Shown here one piece after another: positions 23,491-34,266 of a DNA stretch of 64,000 bases (positions within the stretch are counted from its first letter, which is position 1; every line of letters starts with the position of its first letter). This stretch comes from Cryptomeria japonica (taxonomy: Eukaryota > Streptophyta > Pinopsida > Cupressales > Cupressaceae). The stretch lies in contig NC_081412.1 in the NCBI RefSeq assembly GCF_030272615.1, forward strand, positions 668,875,852 to 668,939,851, read 5' to 3'. The notes below the pieces were generated by a model, which was not told the DNA's origin, ran no database searches, and saw nothing but the letters and a program-made list of their open reading frames with translations. The position numbers were made by a program, and so were the translations under genes.

Positions 23491-23890
23491 AATGGCATAC
23501 AAACCCCACTATGTACACCAACTCATGGGAATGGTTAAGGACCACATGAGGCCAAGGGGGATGGAGTTTCCACCCTTGGGCCTAGGGTAGGGGATATTTG
23601 GGACACCTTATCATGTCTCCCAACTCTACCCTTGTTATGATTGAACCTCCATGTAGTCATTTATATTTGTTATGTGTTATAAGTATATATATTCTTTAGC
23701 CCTAGAAATGGAAGTTTTCTATGAATTATGTCTACATCATTATCTAACTTGGTTGCAGGCTTCCAAGGAAGACTTATCTTATTCATGAGGAAGGATTATA
23801 TCTCTAACTATATTATGTTCCTTGTTTCATTTGGAATTGTGAATTCAGGGTAAATTACAAGGTAATCCAAAAAAGGGACATTACACCTTT

Positions 23891-25060
23891 GCTACTTCTA
23901 ACACATTGGCAGGCATCTAGGAAATGATGAGGATGTTACTTGTAGGGTTGGTGTACTAGGTATGATCCAAATGGTCTTGAGAATGAGTTGAAAAAAGTTG
24001 AATAAAAGTTTCTTTAGAAGTTTGGGCACCCAAAGCTCAAACATGTAAACATAGCCTTTCTAGAGGAGATTTAGCAAAAACTAGGAGATTGTTTGCAAAT
24101 ATGACCAATACCTCAAGGAATTGGTATAAAATATTACTCAAACCATTGATCTTGCCTAATAGCAGGAATGGTTTTTTGGAGGCTTAATGAATCGCATTCA
24201 ATGGGAATTAGTGGAAAGAAATTTCACTAATTAGAAGGCAGCACTAGAGGTGGTCTTGTGCCTTGAAGTTGTTGGTGAACCTTAAGAGTATGGGGCTACA
24301 TGACTTGAAGAGAAGATAAACACTAAGTTCGCATGGATGGAATAGCGAGTGGGTGCACAGGATACTAAACATGGCACCTGTTGTATCAGTGCCACTTGGA
24401 ACGACATAAGGCAAAGGATTGTGTGATGGTGAGAGCTCAAGCGATTATTATTGCCCAACATTCTTCAGAGATACAAAGTTATGCCATTTATTTTGAACAA
24501 CATAGCAACACTTTGTGTGCCTTAGAACTATAGCTGAAGGGATTGGCATAAGGTATGAGAGTTCAACTCATGGCATGTGTACTTAATAGAGTAGTGTAGA
24601 ACTTGTGTGAATCTAGAGGAAAACAAATGATGAATGTTAGTTTGCAACAATGAACACCACAACCATACTATGCACCACCTCTTATGGACCTTACCAACTA
24701 CATGAACAACAACAATTGTGTGTACCTAGATGGCAATGAAAAGGTGGCAATCAACAGGGCCATGGAAATGGAAGCAATAACCAAGCCACATGTTCACATT
24801 CCTTAAATTAAGAGAAAATGGCCAAGAACCACGCAAGTATATTGAGTTCCCTATATGTGTGTTTTGTGACACTCCACATCAAATAAAAGATTACCTGGCC
24901 TTATTGCAAATGTTTGAGTTCTGCAAGAAGGCTGCACAAATTACCCACACTGGAAAACAAAAGCAAAGGTACAAGGCACAAGTCACAACTAGACAAGCTT
25001 GTCCTAGTTGTCAAACAAAGTGGTGCATATACCTTAAGCGATGCACAATCTGACCCATGA
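23891..25060 (+). pseudogene. Decayed gag-like retroelement remnant
   Basis: With several stops and frame changes, the plus strand carries a gag-like stretch (for example QEWFFGGLMNRIQWELVERN followed by KAALEVVLCLEVVGEP at about 24160-24290). Near 24855 there is a possible degenerate zinc knuckle (CVFCDTPHQIKDYL). No LTRs or protease/RT follow. It lies just outside the right edge of the nested insertion block and is older than it. The family assignment is a judgement from pattern only. Confidence 0.45.
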
Positions 25061-26576
25061 CCAAAGAAAGGATCCTAGAAGGGAAACACAGTTCTGATAG
25101 AAGTAAAAACAATGCCCTTTGATTTGGCTGAATGGTGAAAGTTAGTCCATGATGTTGTGCACCTGTTCAAAGAAGCCAAAGAAGAGATTGATGCTAAGTG
25201 TAGACCAGTAAAGGAAGAAACAAAAATCAATTATGATATCCTACGCCTATTACGACAATGTGTAGTGCTTCCAAGTTTGAAACAGTTGTTGGAACAAAGG
25301 GCTATTTCCAGTAGGAAAGCACTAGACAACTAAGCACCAAGAAAAGGTGCACGTGGTTATTAGAGTAGGAGAGAAAAATTGCTAGTTGATGCCTAAGTCC
25401 ATCAGTTGAAAATGCAAGTCTGTCAGCAAATGGAAAGTGAGAAGCACAGCATGCACTGAAAGATGAATTGATTTGTCTGTTTCAGTATCTATTGAAAAAA
25501 TGTTTTGAAGAGCAATGATTTTCTGAACTGATTCTTAGTAGGGAAATTATATTTATAGTATCTGTAAATTTTAGTCAATTGAATTGAAAATAGGTTTTTT
25601 CATATTTAAAAAATATACATAAAATAAGGTATTTTAGGATCATTATTCACACTGAATGTTGCTAAAAAAGACAACTCGAAAGAAAGAAAATCAATGGCAG
25701 TTATTTTTCCAAGTTTTATGTTTTCCTACTTTTGCAACAAACAAGAGTTGCCAAAATAAAGGCTATGCACTCAATTATTAAGTTCGGTGGAAATCTAAAT
25801 GCTAAAAGAATAGAAAAAAGTTCATGCAATAATTATACAGGATTCCCAGAGTTTCTTGTATGTTCTCATGCATGTGGAATTAAAATTGATTTTCCAAAAG
25901 GCCTTTTTTTATTAAGCATGTTTCATGAATCATCGATTCAGTATTTCTTTCCAATGATTGTTTCTTTTGTTCGGGAGCTTTTTGAAAGAGTCTTTGAGGA
26001 GCTGCACCAAACACTCTCTTATTATGTGTCATTTGGGTGAGGCAGACTGCAAATGTGTTGGGCCATACAAATCTTTACTAAAATTCATCAGTATGCTAAA
26101 GCCACATTGGCTATATTGAAAATTTGAAATTTCAGAGAAGCCTTTAAGAAATTGGTTAATTGACTTCTGTTTTAATTGTTTGCACTTCAATGAGAGAATC
26201 CTTGCCCTGGGAGTTATATACTATAGGTCTTATGCCAAGTAATTTATTTTTGTGTTGGTATCATGTAATCATTGATAGAAATATTTATTTAATGTGCTTC
26301 TATCCTTTTCTTGAAATCTATTTATATGAATGATTCCAGTTTGTTTCGTTGGTGTTGAATGTGACAGCTGTTGTGTTTTTATTAGATTGATACTTCATTG
26401 TCACTTTAATCATGGAACTTTTTCTGAATTAGTTAGTCTCACACTCCATTCTGGTTCATATGCCTTGTACTTGTAGTAGTTCCATTCTGCAAAAGTGTAA
26501 GAATTGTCTCCTTTTCCTTTCCTAATATATGTTTCTGAAAATACTTGAGTTCTGAATCCTTTTCAATGTACAACAG
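25061..26576 (+). other. Intron / upstream sequence of the Rab gene; no other gene seen
   Basis: No coding similarity. The 102-codon frame at 25732-26040 has no recognisable features. The stretch ends in a normal plant acceptor (pyrimidine-rich ...caacag at 26571-26576). Exon 1 of the Rab gene was not found upstream, so either the intron is very long or the exon lies outside the window. Confidence 0.5.
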
Positions 26577-27065
26577 ATAGATGATAAGACAATTAAGGCA
26601 CAGATATGGGATACAGCGGGTCAGGAAAGATATAGAGCAATCACAAGTGCTTATTATAGAGGTGCTTTGGGAGCCTTGCTGGTTTATGATATTACGAAGA
26701 ATTCTAGTTTTGATAATGTGAAGCGGTGGCTACGTGAGCTTAGAGATCACGCCGATTCAAACATTGTTATCTTAATGGCAGGCAATAAATCTGACTTGAA
26801 TCATCTACGAGATGTGTCAGCAGATGATGCACAGATATTTGCTGAAAAGGAGGGCCTCTCTTTTATTGAAACCTCTGCCCTGCAGTCTACAAATGTTGAG
26901 AAAGCCTTTCAATCAGTTCTTACAGAAATATACCATATAGTTAGCAAGAAGTCACTTGCAGCAGCAGAGGGGTCCTCCAGTGGGCCTGGTCAAGGGACTG
27001 CGATTAATTTTGAGGATACTGGAGTTACTGGAGCGATTCTTAAAAAGAAAAGCTGTTGCTCTTAA
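26577..27065 (+). CDS. RabA/Rab11-type small GTPase, last exon
   Basis: This exon encodes the C-terminal three-quarters of a Rab GTPase, which cycles between GTP and GDP forms to direct trans-Golgi/endosome to plasma-membrane vesicle traffic. The frame is phase 0 from the acceptor at 26576 and contains the G3 box ([20 protein letters not shown]), the G4 box (GNKSDL), the G5 box (ETSAL), and a variable tail ending KKKSCCS with the cysteines that are geranylgeranylated. Plant RabA genes typically have one intron at this same place, right after the effector region. The G1 (GxxxxGKS) exon is missing from the window. The ATG at 26667 is internal and should not be used as a start. No frame damage is visible. 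Confidence 0.92.
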   Translation: MDDKTIKAQIWDTAGQERYRAITSAYYRGALGALLVYDITKNSSFDNVKRWLRELRDHADSNIVILMAGNKSDLNHLRDVSADDAQIFAEKEGLSFIETSALQSTNVEKAFQSVLTEIYHIVSKKSLAAAEGSSSGPGQGTAINFEDTGVTGAILKKKSCCS

Positions 27066-28238
27066 GTGATGCTGCATGCATTATTTGTTTCCATCATTTC
27101 CTAACTTCTGACAGGTTATGTGAATTAGGTAGGCCATTGTAAAGTCGAGATTCTGATGCGTGTTGTCTGGTTTTCTTATGTTAAACTAATATTTATTAGC
27201 CAAGGTTTTCTGTCTATTGTGTCTTAGATTAGTGTTGTTCTTTTTAAGCTCTGGGCAGAGTGGCCTCTTTGCAAGCAGTTTAGAGGGACACCTTGCATGT
27301 CACTGAGACTACACTAAGTGTGCTCAACTAATTGTCATGAGCTTATAGCCAGCCTACAATTGGTTTAGGTTCATTTTTTATCTGACATTGTGCTTTAAGG
27401 TCATACATACATTTAACAGTTAAATATAGAGAATAAAAATTGTAGTGGTGTACAAATGTTTAAAGTTATATTGGTTGCTGCAAATGATTGACAGAATGTC
27501 TTTACAAGGGTCTTCAATGACAACATTTGAGTTTTCTTCTTCAGAGTTGAGGATTTATTGTACACATCATCTGAAACTCTGGGGGACATGAAGAATATGG
27601 AATAAGCATGGATGATATTGTGCACTTATGAACAACAATAGACTAATAAAATAAAATGTATTGAAGGATTAATTATTAGAGGGAATGTTTTTAGTATGAA
27701 AGCTCTCTAAAATGTAATTTCCGGAGAAGGCACAAAAGGAGCCGTTAGAAAGGGCTAGCATAGACTATGCAACAAATGGAGTCTTTGGAAGGAGTGGACT
27801 ATGTTTGACTAAGAACTACTGATTTTGTAATCAGAATTTTGTCGTTTTCTAGAAAAACTCATTTTTGGACTGTAACTTCTTGATGGCAACAATTTCAAAA
27901 CTTTCAGAACATTTAAAATGCACCAAATTTAAAATGTAGCTGGTTTGCATGATTATTTAATTGTAACCTCTTAGCAATATGTCCTTGTATCCTTTCGGGA
28001 TACAAATTAAGCTACAACCTTGTAAAGATAGGTTACAAATAACCAGTATAGAAAATCAGAAGCTTCCCAAATTGTTGGAACTGATAAGTTCATGCCCTCT
28101 CAATTGAACCCGTATTTATGAGAGTTTGATTTTTGAGTTGGGTTTCAGTGGTTATACTAAAAGCAGCCTGGGTGACCTCTGCCTAGGGTGGGTTAAGCTA
28201 TATGAAAAGGGTGACAGTATTATTGTGCTGTGCCTCTA
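27066..28238. other. 3' flank of the Rab gene; no gene seen
   Basis: Includes the probable 3' UTR and AT-rich sequence with an AATAAA-like signal near 27648. Nothing else recognised. Confidence 0.4.
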
Positions 28239-28384
28239 GATTCAACTGTGTAGAATTTATGTGCATCAACATTTCGGATTACACTCCAGGATCCATCTTC
28301 TTTCTACAACTCTCTCATTCTGATGATGGATCATGGAGTGTGATCCGAAACGTAGATGCAAATAAATTCTATGCAGTTGAATCC
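28239..28384. mobile_element. Hairpin MITE (about 57-bp inverted arms)
   Basis: The left arm, starting gattcaactgtgtagaatt (28239), is matched in reverse by 28327-28384 with few mismatches around a ~30-bp loop. The arm contains the motif GTGATCCGAAACGT, which recurs in the hairpin at 57460-57608, so both belong to one family. It lies in spacer downstream of the Rab exon. Confidence 0.7.
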
Positions 28385-30429
28385 AGAAGCACAGCGCAAT
28401 AATCATTATTAAGTGTGGAAATCTAATGTCCCTGATGGTGACAGTATTGACAGTATTGACAGTATTGTTATGCCTTTAGGAGCTCCTAGTTCTTGCAGGG
28501 GATAAAAGTAAAAGATTCATACAGAATATTGATTTCATGGTCTTACAATATTAGATATCTAATGCATTAATGCCTCTTAACATCATCATCATCAAGAACT
28601 ATTTTCGAAACCTCTGCACTACTTTTTGATCTATGTTGTTTATATGGCTTATATGCACATTCTTGCGTCACTACTTGTCGCGATTTTATGTGAACATGAT
28701 TAGTACCCAACACAGTGGCAATATCTTTCTTAACATATGAAGGCTTCTTAAAATTGTTTAATCGGTACTAGAAACAATGAAAGATGTGAAGTCTAAGTGG
28801 TCTTAGATAAGCGGGTATGGTGTCCCATCCCCACCACTTGCATGAAAACAAGAACCTTGTGATAGATGACATGGGTAGCAGGAAATATGAATGGATTCTA
28901 ATTACGTTTGACATAATTTGTTGATCTTGATTTATTGTTAGGGGTTGATAAACATATTGCATTGGAAATGCATGTGCTTCGAGCTCTCTAGAATGAATCA
29001 CCATCGTACATGTTTCAAAGATAAGTGGGATAAACAAATAGAAATAAATGATCATATAAGTAGACATTTGTTGGCCTAAACATTCCAAACATTTAATTCT
29101 TGCATGTTGCAAAGATAGGTGGGAGAAACAAATAGAAATCAATGATCATATAAAAAGACATTTGTTGGCCTAAACATTCCAAACATTTAATTCTTGTAAA
29201 TTCATAATTTTGGAAAAGAACATGATGAGTCATAGCACCATTTGAATAGGAAAGGAGAGGTATAACTAGGAGTAGTGGAAAACCTTACTGGTGGCAATGT
29301 GCATAGGCATGACACAAACATGCGTAGGTTGTATGCTCCTTATCTTTTTTAATTCAATGTTTACCAGTGCTGGCCTTCAATAAACACAATCTCAATTACC
29401 TCTTTTCTATAGCAATTCAATCCATCATTCCACTCCTTAGGTGACCTTGCTTCTCTTACCAATTTGAGACTTTGGAGGGACATCCATCACTTATTCCTTG
29501 AGTGCATATAGACTCTAAATAAACCATCTATGGTAGGTAGTTTCTTTCCTCTCATCTTGAATACACTTTTGAACTTGGAGCCTATTGTGATAGCAACTTT
29601 AGAGGTAATTAGCCAACAAAAGTAAGAACAACTTCTTTGTATTGATGGATCTATGGGGCTAGTTAGTAGTGCATATAGGGAACTCATAATTGAATACTTG
29701 GAGTTGTGGCCAAGACATTAGATATCTTGGCATGTCACAACTATGTGGTGCTTCCTTGAATAAAGGAGCTGGCCTTTAGAGAACACATGATGTCTTGCTG
29801 CTTTGTGGAAGATTCAAAATTTATAGTATTGTGTCTCTACCTAGTATTCTTTAGTTTGGCACATTTGAGCTATTTGGGAGTTTTACTATAAAAAAATATT
29901 GCAAATGTTGAGCTCTTGTTGCTAGTAGTTTGCAATTGAGATATATGATAAATTTTGGGTGAAGAAAAAGCAACATATGCGCGAGATGACTAAGCTTTGT
30001 TATTGCATACGAACCATGATAGAGGTATATTTGATTCTTGGTATGAGAGCTATTTTTCAATCTCAAAATAAGAGGGGTTATAAATAAAAAGATATATTGG
30101 TAGGAATCTTGGGCTTGAAGGTATTTGTTTATGAAAACATGAGTTAAAAGTAGGTATAATGGTAGACTTCCTTGGTGATTAAACCATAAATTAGCCAAGT
30201 AAACTCTTTTCTATATTGTTAGGAATATTACATTGCACATATTCTCGTAGTTAGGATTGTTACAAGTTCTATTCTACATTACACATTTCACAATTTTAGA
30301 CACCTATTACAACTTTAAACACACATACTGCAATTTCAAATGCACTTGTTTTTGCTTCCAAAGTATGCATATTTGTAATCTTTTGTACGAACAAGTGCAT
30401 GACCAATTTATTTAATTTGTATTTCAATT
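28385..30429. other. Spacer; tandem 94-bp duplication at 29016-29203
   Basis: No gene. Two tandem copies of a ~94-bp unit (containing acatttgttggcctaaacat) occupy 29016-29203. The remaining short frames look like chance. Confidence 0.5.
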
Positions 30430-31600
30430 AGGGGGACGGGGTAGCAAAGTGGGGACTTCCAACAACCATGTTGACAAGTTGGTTGACTAGTGCAACTACC
30501 ACCAAAAGGAAAGGTCCCCTCATTGTTTTGATGAAGAAGAGGAAATGGCTATTGAATGGTGAAAGGAGATGGCTATAGTTGGCCATGGGCTTGAAATGGT
30601 CAATTGAAAGGTTGAAGCAGGGCAAATATGCCAAACAAGCCCAAATCCAATCAAGGATGGACTACTTGGTGTGTCTTCATGGATAGGTTTCAAAAAATGG
30701 CATCCCGATCTTATTTTGAGGACAATATAAGGACTTGATTGAGATAGGGAACTCAATTTGAGGCATGTGGTGGTTGCAATGTTCTATGACACATTGTCAA
30801 GGGCTTACGCAACTAAAACATACGATTCTTCTAAGATTTCAAACTATAATGAGATGACATTCGAGCTGATAGAAATAGGGCAATGGGGGTGCTTGCCAAA
30901 AATGAAAGCATAAGTGTTTCATACATCTAATTGAAGAGCTAAGATTGAATGACAATTTGATGTTGTGAATGTTGTTGGGCAAAAATTCTAGGTTTTTTCT
31001 TGTTTAAGAGCAATAAACAAATAAAAAATTACACTGTCAATTGCAAATTAGGTGCATGCATGGCTACTAAGCCCCATGCATAGATGACAAAAGATCTCTT
31101 TCTCAATTTGCTGCACCATTTTACAAGATCTCTTTCTCAAAGGGCGTTCCATCCACTAATAGACACCTACTAATAGTTGATGGCCATGGAAGCCATGTTG
31201 CCTTCACAACTATTCAAGAGGCAAGGTCACTAGGTATTGACCTACTCACTATACTAGCTCACACATCTCACAAGTTGTAGCCACTAGATGTTAGCGTCTT
31301 TTCAACTTTCAAGACATATTATAAGATTGAAAGAGAAACATGGACAACAAGTATCCCAATATAGATATTAAAAGGGTAGAGTTGGCAACACTTGGTAGCC
31401 TTGCTTTTCAAAAAACATTGATTGTTGATAACATAAAATTTGGTTTTAAGAGGACATGCATTTGGCCCTAAAATACAGATGCATTAATGGAGGATATGGG
31501 ACCAAGTGACGCATTTGAATTCACTTGCCTTGAGGGTACTTTTGATGCAATTTTTTTAAAAAGTCTATCAAGTATTGATGTGCTACATTCATAAGCGGAA
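30430..31600 (+). pseudogene. Decayed pogo-like (DDE, CENP-B-type) transposase
   Basis: Across several frames and stops the plus strand retains the outline of a pogo/Tigger-like transposase. An N-terminal helix-turn-helix region (30550-30800: EEEMAIEW, GHGLEMVN, GFKKWHPDLILRT) is followed by the catalytic DGHGSHV and the AHTSHKL...PLDVSVFSTFKTYY segment (31180-31330), then a GF...IWPL motif near 31440-31475. These segments appear in the right order and spacing. Many stops make it non-functional. Sequence to about 32720 may include more of its tail. Confidence 0.7.
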
Positions 31601-33927
31601 GGGACACATGAAAATCCTATCTATGAAAGATTTGAGCCATTGATGGAGGAAATATGTGCTCCAATAGAAACACCCATTTCCCTAATCAACCTACTAATGT
31701 AGAAGAGGCACTTTCTCTATTTATTGAACTAGAGCAACCATCATGGTTGTTGCAGGGGCTTGCAAATCTTGTTATCAAGTTTAATGTGGATAAAGACTAA
31801 AGTCTCTCATTTCCATTACCAAACACCATGGGCTTGTTTGCCTTGGTGCATTTCTATATTGATTGTGGAGAATGTGAAGGTGTTGAATTGAGAGAAGATC
31901 AGGATGTGGATGAAAATGTTGGTGAGGTGTAAGCTAAAAATGGACAAAAATCCAATGAGCCATTGGGAGGCCAAATTAGTTCCAACATTAACAAATTCTT
32001 GAAATTACATGTTCATCTAGTGAAGAATATGTTGAACCTTTAAGTTGACTATGGAATTTGATTTAGTAGACAATCTCAACTCCTCACAATAGATAACTAC
32101 ATGAACATTTTAATGGATCAAGAGTAGAGGAATACGGAAATCCAAGAGTTGAAAGTTAGGAAGAGAGAACATATGGAATAGAGGAAGGTTGAAAGAATTG
32201 CAACAAGCGACATGAAGACATGACTGAGAATGAAAGTGAGCTTCAATGACAAGCAATTGAGCTACATATAATTTTAAAGGAGAGAGAAGGAACATAAAAA
32301 GGAGAAACCGAGAGAAATAATTTAAATGGCCAAAAAAGAGTTAGAGAGGCAAAGGTATTTGAGTAATCTTGTAAATCCTTTGCTAGAATAACATACAATA
32401 TTTAGGGACTTGGTCTCCATTAAGTACCATTACTATTGTACAACAATGCTTAACACAATTTTTTGCTAGAGCCATTCATGTAATAGTCTTGCAGCTTCTT
32501 GAACAACCACCATGGATGGCCAATTGGTTGGACAAGGTTCACCAAACAATAACACATCAACAAACCGCAAGCCCCTCATCTAGGTTCTTTCAAGCATGGT
32601 TTGAACGAAAACAATGTTAGATTGTAAGGATTGAACAATTATCTGGGAGTCCTGTAATTCTCACATTGACACAACATGATAGATTGAATGCCAATTTTGT
32701 TTCTATTATTGTTTTGAAGGCGATCCATTTAAATAAAATGAACCAAGTTTCTAGTGAATACTATAATGTAATTGACTTGAAAAATCAGTTGTAATTTGAA
32801 TTTACTTGAACAATCAATGTAAGTTGAATGTCATCAATTACCAATTTTAAATGTGTAACAATCAATGTAATTGAACAACAACCATACATTACATATAATC
32901 CACTTGAATGTAATTAAAAAAATACTTTTGGTTAAATGCTTGCCCAAAACATGTTGGTCTTAAAACTAATTAAATTTGAAGCCCTATATGAATAAAGGGA
33001 ATAAGTGTGGTCACAACTATTGATACATTGGGCAAAACAAAAATAAATTATTTTTTCTTAAAATTGACCAAAATATTTATTTTCCACAATTGATCTTGAT
33101 TACCTACAAAGAAAAATGCATATTATACTATTTGTGATTTTATTTTATGGCCCATGCAATACACGCGCACACACACATAATATGGTGTTGTGATGATTGA
33201 TGCTAAAAAAATAGTAAATTACAACAGAAACAAGGGTATGCCAAAAGAATCAATATAAGCCAAACATTATAAAAGATATATCATTAGACATTAATATCCA
33301 AATAGTTTTAAAATTTTATTGTTAATAATTAGATATATAAATGTAATGGTAAAATTTGTATATCCATACCATTTCCTATTTATTTTTTAACATATTGTAG
33401 AAGAATTTATTCAATATATATCTACATATTGATAAGTGACACAATCTTGTACACTTTTTGATCCCTTTCCCTATGTTATCTACCTACTTCATTACACAAC
33501 ATTCTATGTACCTATTTTATTAATTTCCTTTCCCATTTTCACACACTTTTTATATGTTCATCCTATAAACTAATTTATTATGCCTATTATCACTCATTCC
33601 TATAAACATGTTATCCAATGTAATATAGATCCTTTGCTATCTTCAAACTAGTTTATAATTTAGTTAAGGGGTTGTCCTCAAAATTAATATGTTGTCCAAC
33701 CCTAATTTAAAATTTTGAATTCAAATTTGGTTAACTTTTCACCTTTATTCTTTCTTCCTATGATTTATTAAACACAAGTTTGTGTGATATGTTGTGAATA
33801 TTGTCTTTGTGTATAATTTTTTTTTTTGTGTTCATGATAATTATTTAAAAATATTAAGATAAATCATTCATCTATCCTTAAACTTTTCTATTCTAAAAAA
33901 GGATTGATCAAAGTGAAGGTCCATCAT
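31601..33927. other. AT-rich spacer, no gene recognised
   Basis: Short frames with many stops to about 32720, possibly the decayed tail of the transposase, then AT-rich sequence with a small (CA)n run near 33163. Bases 33926-33927 (at) are the candidate left target duplication of the giant transposon. Confidence 0.5.
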
Positions 33928-33952
33928 GGGGTATGTGCACAAAGATGGTGGT
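33928..33952 (+). repeat. Left terminal inverted repeat of giant transposon
   Basis: 25 bp beginning GGGGTATGTGCAC; partner at 55496-55520 (one mismatch, T/G at position 7). Confidence 0.8.
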
Positions 33953-33998
33953 TAGAAAAGTGGACACCACCCAAAAAAACCATGGAAAAACAAGCAGC

Positions 33999-34142
33999 AC
34001 GTACGCGGTTCTAAAATTTAAAATTCTCGCGTACGCGCTTAGGTTTGTTCTTCCTGAGCCTAGAGAAGGTAGTGCGTACGTGCTACACCTAGGAAAATGA
34101 GCGCGTACGCGCTAATAATCCAAATATAACCGCGTACGCGGT
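33999..34142. promoter_or_regulatory. Left subterminal GCGTACGC motif cluster (5 copies)
   Basis: Copies at about 33999, 34028, 34072, 34101 and 34130 share the near-palindrome (a)gCGCGTACGCGct. In a region that is otherwise A/T-rich, such clustered GC palindromes next to a transposon end are typical of transposase or accessory-protein binding sites. They also lie just upstream of the accessory gene and could affect its promoter. Confidence 0.7.
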
Positions 34143-34266
34143 GCCTGGTAAAAAAGTTAAAAAAAAACTGGGTCTCATTTACCCATGAATAGCGCGTTTT
34201 TACTTCGTTTTTTTTCCATTTCCTCTCCTAAACCGCGAACGGGGTGCTAGATTTGTCCTCCAAGCT

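Larger units (their letters stand above)
22380..23885 (+). mobile_element. Inverted-LTR element, centre and right arm
   Basis: Continues the element begun at 10312. The first ~100 bp (22400-22500) extend the left arm and are mirrored near 23460. Then come a TATA (aggtatataaagg, 22581) with a leader-like stretch, microsatellites, two tandem ~283-bp units (22927-23490), and the right arm ending GGGACATTACA at 23885, followed by the target duplication ccttt (23886-23890). TG...CA ends with a 5-bp duplication point to integrase-mediated insertion, although the arms are inverted rather than direct. Confidence 0.75.

Noticed and set aside
25732-26040. 102-codon frame upstream of the Rab exon
   Set aside because: No similarity to the Rab N-terminus (no GxxxxGKS) and no other motif.
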